DNA from: Bacteroidales bacterium
GTDB lineage: Bacteria > Bacteroidota > Bacteroidia > Bacteroidales > UBA932
NCBI GenBank assembly: GCA_015060405.1
Contig: SUYN01000010.1
Location: forward strand, 17,542 to 81,541
Reading direction: 5' to 3'
Length of the DNA stretch: 64,000 nt
In this document: positions 43,377 through 51,684 of the stretch, piece by piece
How the letters are laid out: every line of letters starts with the position of its first letter
How positions within the stretch are numbered: the stretch's first letter is position 1
Made by a program: the position numbers and the translations under genes
Notes under the pieces: model-generated
Seen by the model: only the letters and a program-made list of their open reading frames with translations
The model's database searches: none
What the model was told of the DNA's origin: nothing

Positions 43377-45371
43377 ATGTCAACAACAGGAAAAATTGGA
43401 GTAACCACCGAGAACATATTCCCGGTAATCAAGAAGTTTCTTTATTCAGACCACGAGATCTTCCTGAGGGAGCTTGTGGCAAATGCAGTAGATGCAACTC
43501 AGAAGATGAAGGCTCTTGCCGCATCCGGAGAATGCACTGCAGAGCTTGGAGAACTTGCAGTCCGTATAGAACTCGATGAGGCAGCCAAGACACTCAAAGT
43601 GATTGACAACGGTATCGGTATGACCGAAGAAGAGGTTGACAGATATATCAATCAGATCGCCTTCTCTTCAGCAGGGGAGTTCCTTGAGAAATACAAGGAC
43701 CAGCTCGGCAGCATAATCGGACATTTCGGCCTTGGATTCTACTCGGCCTTCATGGTGGCTGAAAAGGTGACCATCGAGACCCTTTCATGGAAGGAAGGCA
43801 CAAAGGCGGTGAAATGGACCTGCGACGGCTCGCCTGAATATTCAATGGAAGAATGTGACAAGTCTGACAGAGGTACGGTCATCACCCTCTACATCGCAGA
43901 CGACGAGAAAGAATATGCAGAAAAGACCCGCATCTCCGGACTTCTCACCAAATACTGCAAGTTCATGCCGGTTCCGGTGATCTTCGGAAAGGAACAGGAG
44001 TGGAAGGACGGTAAATATGTCGACACTGACAAGGATAACGTGATAAACAAAGTGGAGCCGCTCTGGGCACGCAAGCCGGCCGACCTCAAGGATGAGGACT
44101 ACAACGAGTTCTACCGTGCGCTGTATCCTATGGCTGAGGAACCGCTTTTCCATATTCACCTCAATGTGGATTATCCGTTCAACCTCACCGGTATCCTTTA
44201 TTTCCCTAAGATCAAGAACAATGTGGAGATCTCACGCAACAAGATCCAGCTCTACTGCAACCAGATGTTCGTGACCGACTCAGTCGATAACATAGTTCCT
44301 GACTTCCTCACGCTTCTCCATGGAGTCATTGACTCGCCGGACATTCCTCTGAACGTGTCGAGAAGCTATCTTCAGAGCGATGCAAATGTCAAGAAGATAT
44401 CGACCTACATCACAAAGAAGGTCGCAGACCGTCTGGATGAGATCTTCAGGAACGAGCGTCAGCAGCTCGAGGAGAAATGGGACAACCTCAAGCTCTTCAT
44501 AGAGTACGGAATGCTATCGGACGAGAAGTTCTGCGACAGGGCCATGAAGTTCTGCCTTCTCAAGAACACAGAAGGAAAGTACTTCAGCATTGATGACTAC
44601 AAGACTGCGATCGAGGCCGGACAGACCGACAAGGACAAGAAAGTCGTCTTCCTCTACGCGACCGATGCAGAAAGCCAGTATTCTTTCATCGAGTCAGCCA
44701 AGGCAAAGGGTTACGACGTCCTCCTGATGGACTGCCAGCTTGACAGCCATTTTGTTAACCTGCTCGAGACCAAGGTGGAGAATGCACGCTTTGCCCGTGT
44801 GGATTCGGACAGCATTGACAACCTTATCCCGAAAGAGGACAAGATCCGTCCTGAACTTTCAGACGCAGAGCAGGAAGACCTTTCGGTGATCTTCCAGAGT
44901 GTCCTTCCTTCGGAGAACCAGTACTATGTCCAGGCTGACAATCTCGGTGAGGATGCAATGCCTATCCTCATCACCCAGAGTGAATTCATGAGACGCTACC
45001 GCGAGATGTCGGCAATGGGCGGTGGAATGAACTTCTACGGACAGATGCCTGCAATGTACAACATCACAGTCAACATGCAGAACCCTCTTGTTGCCAGGAT
45101 CATGGAATCAAAAGCTGCGGATGTCGCTCCTGCACAGGTGATTCCGGATGCTGCGGAGGACGCATCTGAAGATGTAAAGAGGACAGTCACAGAGGCAAAG
45201 GAAACTGCTGCTGCAGCTCATAAGTCCGATCTTGAAACATTCGCAGGTAATAACGAGATACTCAGACAGATCGTAGACCTTGCCCTCCTTTCCAACGGAA
45301 TGCTCAAGGGCAAGGAGCTCAGCGACTTCATCGCGCGAAGTGCCAAGGTTGTAAAAGACGCCTATCTTTAG
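43377..45371 (+). CDS. htpG: Hsp90 chaperone HtpG
   Basis: The 664-residue cytosolic ATP-dependent chaperone has the GHKL ATP site: ELVANAVDATQKM, KVIDNGIGMT and GHFGLGFYSAFMVAEKV. The middle domain reads LNVDYPFNLTGILYFPK and LPLNVSRSYLQSD-type sequence (here DIPLNVSRSYLQ). A C-terminal dimerisation domain follows an acidic/Ala-rich linker around residues 580-620. The length is normal for Bacteroidota HtpG. The gene has its own leader with a palindrome shared with grpE, and its 3' end is separated from convergent folE by a repeat array. Confidence 0.95.
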   Translation: MSTTGKIGVTTENIFPVIKKFLYSDHEIFLRELVANAVDATQKMKALAASGECTAELGELAVRIELDEAAKTLKVIDNGIGMTEEEVDRYINQIAFSSAGEFLEKYKDQLGSIIGHFGLGFYSAFMVAEKVTIETLSWKEGTKAVKWTCDGSPEYSMEECDKSDRGTVITLYIADDEKEYAEKTRISGLLTKYCKFMPVPVIFGKEQEWKDGKYVDTDKDNVINKVEPLWARKPADLKDEDYNEFYRALYPMAEEPLFHIHLNVDYPFNLTGILYFPKIKNNVEISRNKIQLYCNQMFVTDSVDNIVPDFLTLLHGVIDSPDIPLNVSRSYLQSDANVKKISTYITKKVADRLDEIFRNERQQLEEKWDNLKLFIEYGMLSDEKFCDRAMKFCLLKNTEGKYFSIDDYKTAIEAGQTDKDKKVVFLYATDAESQYSFIESAKAKGYDVLLMDCQLDSHFVNLLETKVENARFARVDSDSIDNLIPKEDKIRPELSDAEQEDLSVIFQSVLPSENQYYVQADNLGEDAMPILITQSEFMRRYREMSAMGGGMNFYGQMPAMYNITVNMQNPLVARIMESKAADVAPAQVIPDAAEDASEDVKRTVTEAKETAAAAHKSDLETFAGNNEILRQIVDLALLSNGMLKGKELSDFIARSAKVVKDAYL

Positions 45372-45378
45372 TACCCGG

Positions 45379-45505
45379 GTCATCCCCGGCTTGACCGGGG
45401 AACCATCCCTTACGTCATCCCCGGCTTGAGCGGTGAACCATCCCTTGCGTCATCCCCGGCCTGACCGGTGAACCATCCCTTACGTCATCCCCGGCTTGAC
45501 CGGGG
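45379..45505. repeat. Tandem array of 35-bp hairpin repeats between htpG and folE
   Basis: Units of 35 bp start at 45379, 45414 and 45449, with a fourth partial unit from 45484. Each begins GTCATCCCCGGC and contains a CCCCGG-CTTGA-CCGGGG-like hairpin followed by AACCATCCCTT. Units 2 and 3 differ from unit 1 by a few bases. The array fills the gap between convergent genes and may act as a bidirectional terminator or be a REP-like element. No CRISPR-like spacers are present. Confidence 0.9.
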
Positions 45506-45507
45506 AT

Positions 45508-46095
45508 CTATCTGATGAGATTCAGAAACTCATTACGCGTCCTCTCATCCTTGAGGAAGATGCCGCTGAAGGCCGATGTAGTAGTCACTGCATTGGCCTT
45601 TTGCACACCCCTGAGAGTCATGCAGGTGTGAGATGCCTCGATCACCACGGCCACTCCCAGCGGCTCAAGAGTCTCCTGGATGCAGTTGAGGACCTGTGTA
45701 GTGAGCCTTTCCTGCACCTGAAGTCGGCGGGCATACGTCTCCACCACACGTGCGATCTTGCTCAGACCTGTGATGGTGCCATTGGGAATATATGCGACAT
45801 GAGCCTTGCCGATGAAAGGCATCACATGATGTTCGCAGGTCGAATAGAGTTCGATGTCCTTAACAAGGACCATCTGGCTGTACTCCTCCTTGAACATGGC
45901 GCTGCGGAGGATTTCCGCTCCGTCCTGATTAGAACCATGGGTAAGAAACTGCAGGGCCTTGGCAACTCGCTCAGGAGTCTTCACAAGTCCTTCACGCTCA
46001 GGATCCTCGCCTAAAAGCCGGAGTATCTCGCGATAGTGCTCTGCAATTGCGTTTGTAGTCTGTTCGTCGTATATTTCTTCCTTTGTGTATGCCAT
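45508..46095 (-). CDS. folE: GTP cyclohydrolase I
   Basis: The 195-residue cytosolic enzyme converts GTP to 7,8-dihydroneopterin triphosphate, the first step of tetrahydrofolate synthesis. The zinc site is visible in [10 protein letters not shown] and SHTCM. The substrate-binding segments [20 protein letters not shown] and TTSAFSGIF are also present. It is convergent with htpG, and its stop codon directly follows the last repeat unit. The length is normal for type IA enzymes. Confidence 0.95.
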   Translation of the reverse strand: MAYTKEEIYDEQTTNAIAEHYREILRLLGEDPEREGLVKTPERVAKALQFLTHGSNQDGAEILRSAMFKEEYSQMVLVKDIELYSTCEHHVMPFIGKAHVAYIPNGTITGLSKIARVVETYARRLQVQERLTTQVLNCIQETLEPLGVAVVIEASHTCMTLRGVQKANAVTTTSAFSGIFLKDERTRNEFLNLIR

Positions 46096-46229
46096 GGGGT
46101 CATATTATTTGCAAATTGAACATAATTGTAAACGGTGGTATGAATCTTGTGCGATGCCCTCGCCGTACGATGATATGTAAATTATGTGCAAAAATATAAA
46201 AAAAATAATCGTCATTAATTTTTTTTGTC

Positions 46230-46237
46230 TATATTTG
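46230..46237 (+). promoter_or_regulatory. -7 element of the DUF2795 gene
   Basis: TATATTTG fits TAnnTTTG and lies about 64 bp before the ATG. A poly-T tract directly precedes it. The gap 46096-46300 holds no gene. Confidence 0.5.
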
Positions 46238-46300
46238 CCGCCCCTTAATGAAAGGGATAACCTTAAATGCTGATAATTAATAATTTAAACTTATATTACG

Positions 46301-46522
46301 ATGTATTGGACACTTGAACTTGCATATAGGCTGGAGGATGCTCCATGGCCTGCAACCAAAGAGGAACTGATTGACTACGCGACCCGTTCAGGAGCCCCCC
46401 TTGAAGTGGTGGAAAATCTTGAAGAACTTGAAGACGACGGCGAGATCTACGAAAGCATAGAGGACATCTGGCCTGACTACCCCTCAAAGGACGATTTCTT
46501 CTGGAACGAAGAGGAGTATTAG
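46301..46522 (+). CDS. DUF2795 family small protein
   Basis: The 73-residue acidic protein matches the short DUF2795 proteins found throughout Bacteroidota: YWTLELAYRLEDAPWPATK, then ELIDYATRSGAPLEVVENL and IWPDYPSKDDFFWNEEEY. It has no signal peptide or membrane helix. Function is unknown. It is monocistronic with its own promoter and is followed by two strong hairpins. It marks the end of the conserved block before the AT-rich island. Confidence 0.85.
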   Translation: MYWTLELAYRLEDAPWPATKEELIDYATRSGAPLEVVENLEELEDDGEIYESIEDIWPDYPSKDDFFWNEEEY

Positions 46523-46530
46523 TAGTAAAG

Positions 46531-46589
46531 CTATCTGACAATCAGATAGATACACTTACCAAGGGCGATTCGGAAGGATCGCCCTTGGT
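46531..46589 (+). terminator. Two consecutive hairpins after the DUF2795 gene
   Basis: CTATCTGA with TCAGATAG (46531-46549) is followed by a perfect 12-bp stem (46558-46569 with 46578-46589). There is no long T run, only GCGTTTA, so termination efficiency is uncertain. Confidence 0.6.
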
Positions 46590-46789
46590 GCGTTTATACC
46601 GCATTCAATGGCATTTCGTCGAATTCAGACTTACCAAGATTTACTAACTCCTCTTTTCTTACCCTTGAATTTTGACAAGAAATCGCCTTACACATTTATT
46701 CGTAAATAGTTGTAGAATAGCTATATATGACAAAATGGAGAATATAATTCTTACAGAAGCCTAAAACGCGAGATCCACCTGATAATATA

Positions 46790-46991
46790 CACAAAGCACG
46801 GGCACTACCTGTGTACATCCTCACGGGTCTCGACTCCCTTCCGATGGTACAAAACAGGCAGGCCCGCGCAAAACGCAGGCGCTAATGCCCGTTGTACTCG
46901 TATCGGAAAATTAATTGTCGAGATTAGAGGATCGAGTATAACAGCAATAACGCAGTTATTGTATGTGTTGTTCCTAGTTTTACCTTGCTGA
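46790..46991 (-). ncRNA. Structured non-coding RNA, copy 1
   Basis: A strong minus-strand promoter drives a region of about 200 nt with no credible ORF. It folds as a long interrupted rod. Pairings, in window coordinates: 46809-46812 with 46941-46944; 46817-46822 with 46927-46932; 46828-46834 with 46917-46923; 46839-46845 with 46902-46908; 46847-46852 with 46892-46897; and an apical GC stem 46862-46868 with 46874-46880. A related copy at 50510-50702 keeps every one of these helices except the 6-bp helix 46847-46852/46892-46897, with compensatory base changes. A 6S-like or Bacteroidales-specific RNA is possible. I cannot name the family. Confidence 0.7.
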
Positions 46992-46997
46992 ACTTTG

Positions 46998-47027
46998 CAA
47001 AGATACGGAAAAATCGCGTAAGCACAA
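46998..47027 (-). promoter_or_regulatory. Promoter of structured RNA copy 1
   Basis: On the minus strand TTG (47025-47027), a 19-bp spacer and TATCTTTG (46998-47005) give a full-consensus promoter with start near 46991. Confidence 0.75.
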
Positions 47028-47154
47028 CACTCATTCCATAACATTGCCGACCAAATCAAGAGCAAGATCTTGCCGGATGAGACTGTGAAAGATTGGGCTA
47101 AACAATAAGCCGCCTACCAGTCTAATAATCATTACATTACGACAATCTCTGTAA

Positions 47155-47196
47155 GGCGAATTTATTTGCACACCATATTATATATAACTAACTTTA
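47155..47196 (+). promoter_or_regulatory. Promoter with upstream GTAAGGCG box (copy A)
   Basis: GTAAGGCG (47151-47158), 7 bp, TTG (47166-47168), 20 bp, and TAACTTTA (47189-47196) precede the gene at 47229. The same spacing recurs at 52498 and 56683. Positions 47028-47150 hold no intact gene. A short reading ending DETVKDWAKQ at about 47038-47108 may be the tail of a lost gene. Confidence 0.6.
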
Positions 47197-47228
47197 TCAT
47201 TAGCAAACAACACCTTATTATATATAGT

Positions 47229-47816
47229 ATGGACTACTTCATCCCGATCATAATTGTCCTGCTCATTCTCTCATTGGGAATGGTCATAACCTTTTTCGTC
47301 ATTCTGCGCAATAACATAAAGCCTAAATCCACACCAGCTGACACCATCAAGCCTATAGTGGACCAACTGGCTGCAATCCACAAGGATCTCGATACAATCA
47401 GGAGAAACTCTGTCAACACAGAAAGAAACATCGCTACAATAAAAAACGGCATCAACACTATAAATGCATCCCAAGTAACAGACAATTATCTTTCACAGAC
47501 CCTCAGCCTAAAACGCTCCTGGGATAATCTCTCCACATACACTGGACTTTTATCAAAAGTCCGTCACCTCAGCACTACCGACTCTGAGGACATACTATAT
47601 AGACATATATACTCTCTGGTGCAAGATACAGAAACCATCGCTTCACAGATAAAAGCCACTTGTGACATATCAGCCCAGCAAAAACGAAGAATGCTGACAT
47701 CAATCAAGACAATGTATCAAGGAACCATCATACCGATTATAGAAGAGGTCATTCCTGTCATTGACGCCGAGCTCCAGAGCACATTGAATAAACTACAAAA
47801 AGCCCTGAACAAATAG
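47229..47816 (+). CDS. Single-pass membrane protein with coiled coil, function unknown
   Basis: The 195-residue protein starts with one membrane helix (about residues 3-27; IPIIIVLLILSLGMVITFFV). A long hydrophilic, helix-forming cytosolic part follows with coiled-coil character (VDQLAAIHKDLDTIRRN, TERNIATIKNGINTI). No enzymatic motif is visible. I start at MDYFIPII because the upstream frame lies in the promoter. It is preceded by a promoter of the GTAAGGCG class and by the structured RNA, and it opens the AT-rich island. No family was recognised. Confidence 0.65.
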   Translation: MDYFIPIIIVLLILSLGMVITFFVILRNNIKPKSTPADTIKPIVDQLAAIHKDLDTIRRNSVNTERNIATIKNGINTINASQVTDNYLSQTLSLKRSWDNLSTYTGLLSKVRHLSTTDSEDILYRHIYSLVQDTETIASQIKATCDISAQQKRRMLTSIKTMYQGTIIPIIEEVIPVIDAELQSTLNKLQKALNK

Positions 47817-47918
47817 CAAATGTCAAACTTTTAACACCACCGAAAGACTTTAATCTTCATCACAAACTTAAATGGCTGATATACAATATACTTCCATCAC
47901 GCAATGAAAGACGGCAGA

Positions 47919-47950
47919 TTTGCAGGTCAAACTTTGAATGATTAACTTTG
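47919..47950 (+). promoter_or_regulatory. Promoter of the first TPR/HTH gene
   Basis: TTTG (47919-47922), a 20-bp spacer and TAACTTTG (47943-47950) fit the consensus. The transcript would have a leader of about 115 nt. Confidence 0.65.
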
Positions 47951-47991
47951 TCATCACTGATGCAGGTAACAATATTCTCGACTACTTGTTA

Positions 47992-48035
47992 CACGCACAG
48001 ATATACTACAGCACCAAATATGCTGTAGATGCGTG
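47992..48035 (+). promoter_or_regulatory. Hairpin in the leader of the TPR/HTH gene
   Basis: CACGCA (47992-47997) pairs with TGCGTG (48030-48035) around an inner 7-bp stem TACAGCA (48007-48013) with TGCTGTA (48021-48027). It could influence translation of the regulator gene 37 bp downstream. Confidence 0.5.
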
Positions 48036-48071
48036 CCCATATAAATAACCGAGAACCACTTTATCTGCTAT

Positions 48072-48602
48072 ATGAGAAAACTTATCACGATTCTAATCAT
48101 CACCTTGGCTGCCATCTCGTGCGGCAGAATCAAAGACGCCCACAACACCCTTAATGATATAGAGACGTTCATTAACGAACGGCCCGATAGCGCCCTGACG
48201 ATCCTTGATTCATTCGACACGTCTCTTCTTGAAAACAAAAGCGTATGGGCACATCACTCACTTCTCCATGCCCAAGCTAAAGACAAATGCTATATTGACG
48301 AGACCAATGACTCGTTGATGACTCAGGTAGTAAACTACTACGAGGGCAAACGAGACAAAGAGAAACTCTTCAAAGCATACTATTATCTCGGTCGTATCCA
48401 GTATAATGCTGGCAACTATACTGAATCAATGCTTTCATACACCAAGGCAGAACAACTTATAGATAAGGTTAATGACGATTTCTTTAAAGGACTTCTTTAT
48501 GCTCAGCTTGGAATGCTCAATCAAATGTACTATGATTACACAAAAAGTATGGCCGCATATGTATCAGCGCAAACTTTTTTTATAAGAATGCAGGTGAAAT
48601 AG
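48072..48602 (+). CDS. TPR membrane regulator, N-terminal fragment (frameshifted)
   Basis: The 176-residue product has a lipoprotein signal (TLAAISC, Cys17), the module's INERPDSALTILDSF motif and TPR-like helices (KAYYYLGRIQYNAGNYTESM). It ends prematurely just after a T7 tract (48575-48581). Moving to the -1 frame at that tract continues the protein without a break as FFYKNAGEIVHQYYIKLNIG into the segment encoded at 48665. Joined, the two parts would be about 566 residues, close to the 548-residue intact paralogue at 56757. Explanations are a one-base deletion, phase variation by slippage, programmed -1 frameshifting, or a sequencing error. Confidence 0.7.
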   Translation: MRKLITILIITLAAISCGRIKDAHNTLNDIETFINERPDSALTILDSFDTSLLENKSVWAHHSLLHAQAKDKCYIDETNDSLMTQVVNYYEGKRDKEKLFKAYYYLGRIQYNAGNYTESMLSYTKAEQLIDKVNDDFFKGLLYAQLGMLNQMYYDYTKSMAAYVSAQTFFIRMQVK

Positions 48603-48664
48603 TTCATCAATATTATATTAAACTAAATATTGGTCAACTATACCAGGAACTCAGACAATATGGT

Positions 48665-49771
48665 ATGTCAGAAAAACTATTATGTGAAGTAATGTACTGG
48701 GCCTATGATAACAACTACGACCAACTTTATCAAGAAGCCCTGGAGTTTCTAACTACTTTATATGACGAAACATCGCAAACAGACAAGTCAAAAACTCTGA
48801 TCAACAGTTCTTATATCGATATCTGCTCTACATCATTACCAATAATTCAAACCCAGGCCTTGAGTCTTGCCAAGAATAACGATTTAAGATCAATTGAGTT
48901 AATTGATAAATGTGAGCTATTGATTCAATATACAGAAGACACGATCAGTAACTATTATTATCGTTATCGTATACTTAAAGAACTTGGGTATTATAAAGAT
49001 GCTCTTGTGAGCTATGAGCAAATGATTCATCTGCAAGATTCCATAACATTCGCAGCTTTGCAGCAGCCTTTACAAGCCGTAAAGAACAACTATTTACAGG
49101 CCGAGAACGAATATATACAACTAAAAGTAAAGCTGCACAAGACTCAGAAGTACTTCGTCATTTTTATCCTTTGTATATCTGTATGTTGCATATCGATATA
49201 TTTCCGACGTAAAATACAAGAAAAACACACAGAAATGCTAGGCTATATCGAAGTCGCTGCAGATCTTAAGAAAACTCTAATAGAAAAATATCAAGAGGTT
49301 GAAAAAATCTCCGACAGTCGTGACGCAATTGACTACGAACTCAAAACCAGTAAAGGATATATATCCGAAATGTTCTATAAACAATATGAACTTCTTAACA
49401 AACTGACCAGTACATATTACGAGACTCACGTCTGCAATAAGGATATGGAGGCCATCTACAAGCAAGTAAGTATGGAAATTGAAAGATTAAGTTCCGACAG
49501 AAAATCCATTTGTCAGCTGGAGAATTTTGTGAACAGATACAAAGGAAATATAATGTCGACAATCAGGATTCACATTCCTAATTTGAGCGATATGGATTAT
49601 AGACTATTATGCTACTTATGTGCCGGATTCTCGGCAAAAGCCATAAGCATATTCACTGGTGACTCTACAAATAACATATATGTCAAGAAATCTCGAATTA
49701 AAGACATAATCATCAAGCTGAAAGACGAAAATATAAAGCGAGCGATTCTAGAAGCCATTACCGTCAGATAG
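48665..49771 (+). CDS. TPR membrane regulator, C-terminal fragment with HTH domain (frameshifted)
   Basis: The 368-residue segment is the rest of the protein begun at 48072. It has further TPR-like helices, one membrane helix (about 162-178; YFVIFILCISVCCISIYF), a coiled-coil stretch and a C-terminal helix-turn-helix region (SDMDYRLLCYLCAGFSAKAI). That region resembles the LuxR-like ending of Bacteroidota TPR regulators. The true reading probably enters from the -1 frame upstream, so the ATG at 48665 need not be a real start. The architecture suggests a signal sensed on the outer face and relayed to DNA. The DUF3244-like gene 199 bp downstream is a candidate target. Confidence 0.7.
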   Translation: MSEKLLCEVMYWAYDNNYDQLYQEALEFLTTLYDETSQTDKSKTLINSSYIDICSTSLPIIQTQALSLAKNNDLRSIELIDKCELLIQYTEDTISNYYYRYRILKELGYYKDALVSYEQMIHLQDSITFAALQQPLQAVKNNYLQAENEYIQLKVKLHKTQKYFVIFILCISVCCISIYFRRKIQEKHTEMLGYIEVAADLKKTLIEKYQEVEKISDSRDAIDYELKTSKGYISEMFYKQYELLNKLTSTYYETHVCNKDMEAIYKQVSMEIERLSSDRKSICQLENFVNRYKGNIMSTIRIHIPNLSDMDYRLLCYLCAGFSAKAISIFTGDSTNNIYVKKSRIKDIIIKLKDENIKRAILEAITVR

Positions 49772-49880
49772 GTAAATTTCACGTCAAATCACTACACAAA
49801 CTACATTTTTCAAGCCATGTAAGAAATTAAGGAGAGAGGAATTTTGTAACTCCTTAAATATCTGCACTTTAATAGAGTAA

Positions 49881-49939
49881 TTTGTAAGGCGTATTTTCGA
49901 GTATTTTTGCCAGATTAAGCGCATCATTCCTTAAATTTG
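49881..49939 (+). promoter_or_regulatory. Tandem promoters before the DUF3244-like gene
   Basis: TTTG (49881-49884) with TATTTTTG (49902-49909) at 17 bp, and TTG (49907-49909) with TAAATTTG (49932-49939) at 22 bp, are two overlapping promoter candidates. A GTAAGGCG box (49884-49891) overlaps the first -33 element. Confidence 0.6.
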
Positions 49940-49970
49940 CAAGGACTAACACACTTATAATAAACACAAA

Positions 49971-50363
49971 ATGAAACGCTTAATAATGTTTGTTGTATTA
50001 GCATTTCTCGCTAATATTACACCCGGTTTTGGTATGACTACACCTGATGACGAACAAGTCTCAAGCGAGTATCAGCCTATAGGGGTAAGAAGACGCCCCA
50101 CCAACTTCCACCGCTCCCTCGAAGCCCCAATCTTCGCTTACTATGCAGCTGGCACAATCAACCTTGACTTCCTAGAGAATCTCGGCGCAGCCACAGTCGC
50201 AATCCAGAACCTCACAGCTGGCGGCCAGGTAGCAGAACTTATTGACACCGGTATGGGTAATGTTGTTATAGACATTAACAGCATCCTTACCGTAGGTGAC
50301 TACTATATGACCATCACCACAATGTCCGGAGAAGTATACTACGCAGAGTTTACTCTTGAATAA
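49971..50363 (+). CDS. Small secreted DUF3244-like protein
   Basis: The 130-residue protein has a signal peptide (FLANITPGFG) and a short mature domain of beta strands. It fits the DUF3244 pattern: RSLEAPIFAYYAAGTINLDF, LGAATVAIQNLTAGGQV, and a terminal DYYMTITTMSGEVYYAEFTL. Such proteins are small, exported and of unknown role. It follows the frameshifted TPR/HTH gene. The same gene order is seen intact at 56757-59567 and as a ruin at 51063-52170. Its central part is more GC-rich than its surroundings. Confidence 0.72.
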   Translation: MKRLIMFVVLAFLANITPGFGMTTPDDEQVSSEYQPIGVRRRPTNFHRSLEAPIFAYYAAGTINLDFLENLGAATVAIQNLTAGGQVAELIDTGMGNVVIDINSILTVGDYYMTITTMSGEVYYAEFTLE

Positions 50364-50451
50364 ATTGTATAGCTGACCCAATTTTCATATTTTGTGTCAT
50401 TACAGACATTCTGGTCCCTATATGACAAAAACCTAATCAACACACACAACG

Positions 50452-50487
50452 GTAAGGCGGTCTGGATCTGTTCCAAAGCCGCCTTAC
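50452..50487 (+). terminator. Hairpin after the DUF3244-like gene
   Basis: GTAAGGCGG (50452-50460) pairs perfectly with CCGCCTTAC (50479-50487). Only a weak AT-rich tail follows. The stem contains the same GTAAGGCG string found in the island promoters. Confidence 0.6.
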
Positions 50488-50509
50488 ATATTTACAAGTG
50501 ATAATTCAA

Positions 50510-50702
50510 CTAAAGAAAGCGTGGGCGCCATCGTCTCTGTATATCCTCTGGTCACTACTCCTCCGATAATACAGGCCGATACGCCCACGCGAATTGTGGA
50601 CGTAATTGCCTGTCGTGCACGTATCGGAATTAGGTGTAGTGAATGAGGATCGAGCTAGACAGCAAAAACGTTGTATGTCTATTCTGTTCAAATTCTCCTT
50701 GA
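50510..50702 (-). ncRNA. Structured non-coding RNA, copy 2
   Basis: This minus-strand region of about 190 nt is a diverged homologue of the RNA at 46790-46991. Shared strings include CGATCCTC, TTCCGATACG and ACATACAA. Its pairings mirror copy 1: 50537-50540 with 50659-50662; 50543-50548 with 50645-50650; 50553-50558 with 50636-50641; 50562-50568 with 50622-50628; 50571-50576 with 50608-50613; and an apical stem 50581-50588 with 50596-50603. Several helices have changed sequence on both sides, which supports a real RNA fold. A -7 element TATATTTG lies at 50709-50716. No credible ORF is present. Confidence 0.7.
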
Positions 50703-50716
50703 ACAACACAAATATA

Positions 50717-51062
50717 TATCTTTTTCTCAACATATCCTTAAACTTTTTCATTTCTGTACATTTCCTATAGAACAACATCAATTCCGATGCAAGCTTTTCT
50801 TAAGTGAATACACATATATTATGCAAAACTTATAAAAAGATAATAATCAGTACGTAAATAATTTCATATAACCATATACTTACTTTGGATTTATTTTCAT
50901 TCTTCACAAATCCTCATTTTATCTAACTGAAACTATTTATCGAATCTAACCTAAAGGAAAATAAAGAAGCTCGATATGCATTCTCAAAACATAGCAAACT
51001 GGAACTTTTCTACAAATCGAAAGATTTTTATCGTCAATAACCATTTTAATCCATTGATCATC
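50717..51062. other. AT-rich spacer without a recognised gene
   Basis: This stretch between the second structured RNA and the degraded regulator has no ORF with coding character. It contains one TGAAACT heptamer (50928-50934). It may be the eroded 5' part of the degraded regulator, but I could not align it by eye. Confidence 0.5.
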
Positions 51063-51684
51063 AAAGGCACATTACTAGAAAAGAAATAACAAATGATAGC
51101 AGTCTCTGCGACACTTATTTCTCTCCTTATTCTTATTGCAATATAGATTACTTGTCTTACGACTTTCAAAGATGGAGAACCTCGTCGCTGAAAGAGAAGC
51201 AGAAAGACAAACTTCTATACGCACAAACGAAGAGCGAGTTCGACAACCTCAATGCTATTATGCGACAAAATGAGGAGTTGGATCCTAAGGCTATGAATGC
51301 CGTTGCCAGAAGGATAGAACTTCTAAATAAGTGCTGTAGTACCTATATTACAGACAATAACGATATAGACAGAAAAGCAAGAAAGGAAATTGAGGAAGTT
51401 CTTGCAGATAAAGAGAAGTTTATGGATTCAAATTGACTTACGTATGCTGGTAGTGATCCTAAGTTTATAAAGTATCCTGAAGATAAAGGACTCACTGAAT
51501 GGGAAATTAACTACTGTTGTCTATATACCCCCCAGCTTAAAAGATAAAGAGGTCGGAGGATAAATAGAGATGCGTGCCATTATAATAACAGTAGTAAGGG
51601 AAGAGAAACGCTCAGCGTCACGGAACCGGACATTAACCTTGGCCGGTATTCGTAAACTTGTCAAATCGCTTAGCAAATAATAGT
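51063..51684 (+). pseudogene. Degraded 3' part of a TPR/HTH regulator
   Basis: The nucleotide sequence follows positions about 57780-58403 of the intact regulator almost base for base. It covers the membrane helix, the coiled coil (the NEELDPKAMNAVARRIELLNK string is nearly identical) and the HTH region. In-frame stops and small indels break it: a TGA follows EKFMDSN, and later stops fall in the HTH part. A 94-residue open stretch at 51152-51436 survives, but it lacks a signal, TPRs and the HTH. Even the downstream GAAACTTT hairpin (51691-51720) is conserved, so the copy arose by duplication of a longer segment. Confidence 0.85.

Noticed and set aside
45379..45505. CRISPR array
   Set aside because: The units are contiguous 35-bp tandem repeats with no unique spacers, and no cas gene is nearby.
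46805..47065. Minus-strand 86-residue reading over the first structured RNA
   Set aside because: It starts upstream of a full-consensus minus-strand promoter and runs through the paired RNA helices. The second RNA copy does not preserve it.
47038..47108. Gene tail ending DETVKDWAKQ
   Set aside because: Only about 22 codons are readable and no start or family is evident, so it is mentioned as a possible remnant only.
50506..50781. Minus-strand 91-residue reading over the second structured RNA
   Set aside because: It spans the putative promoter and RNA, and it does not align with the reading over the first copy.
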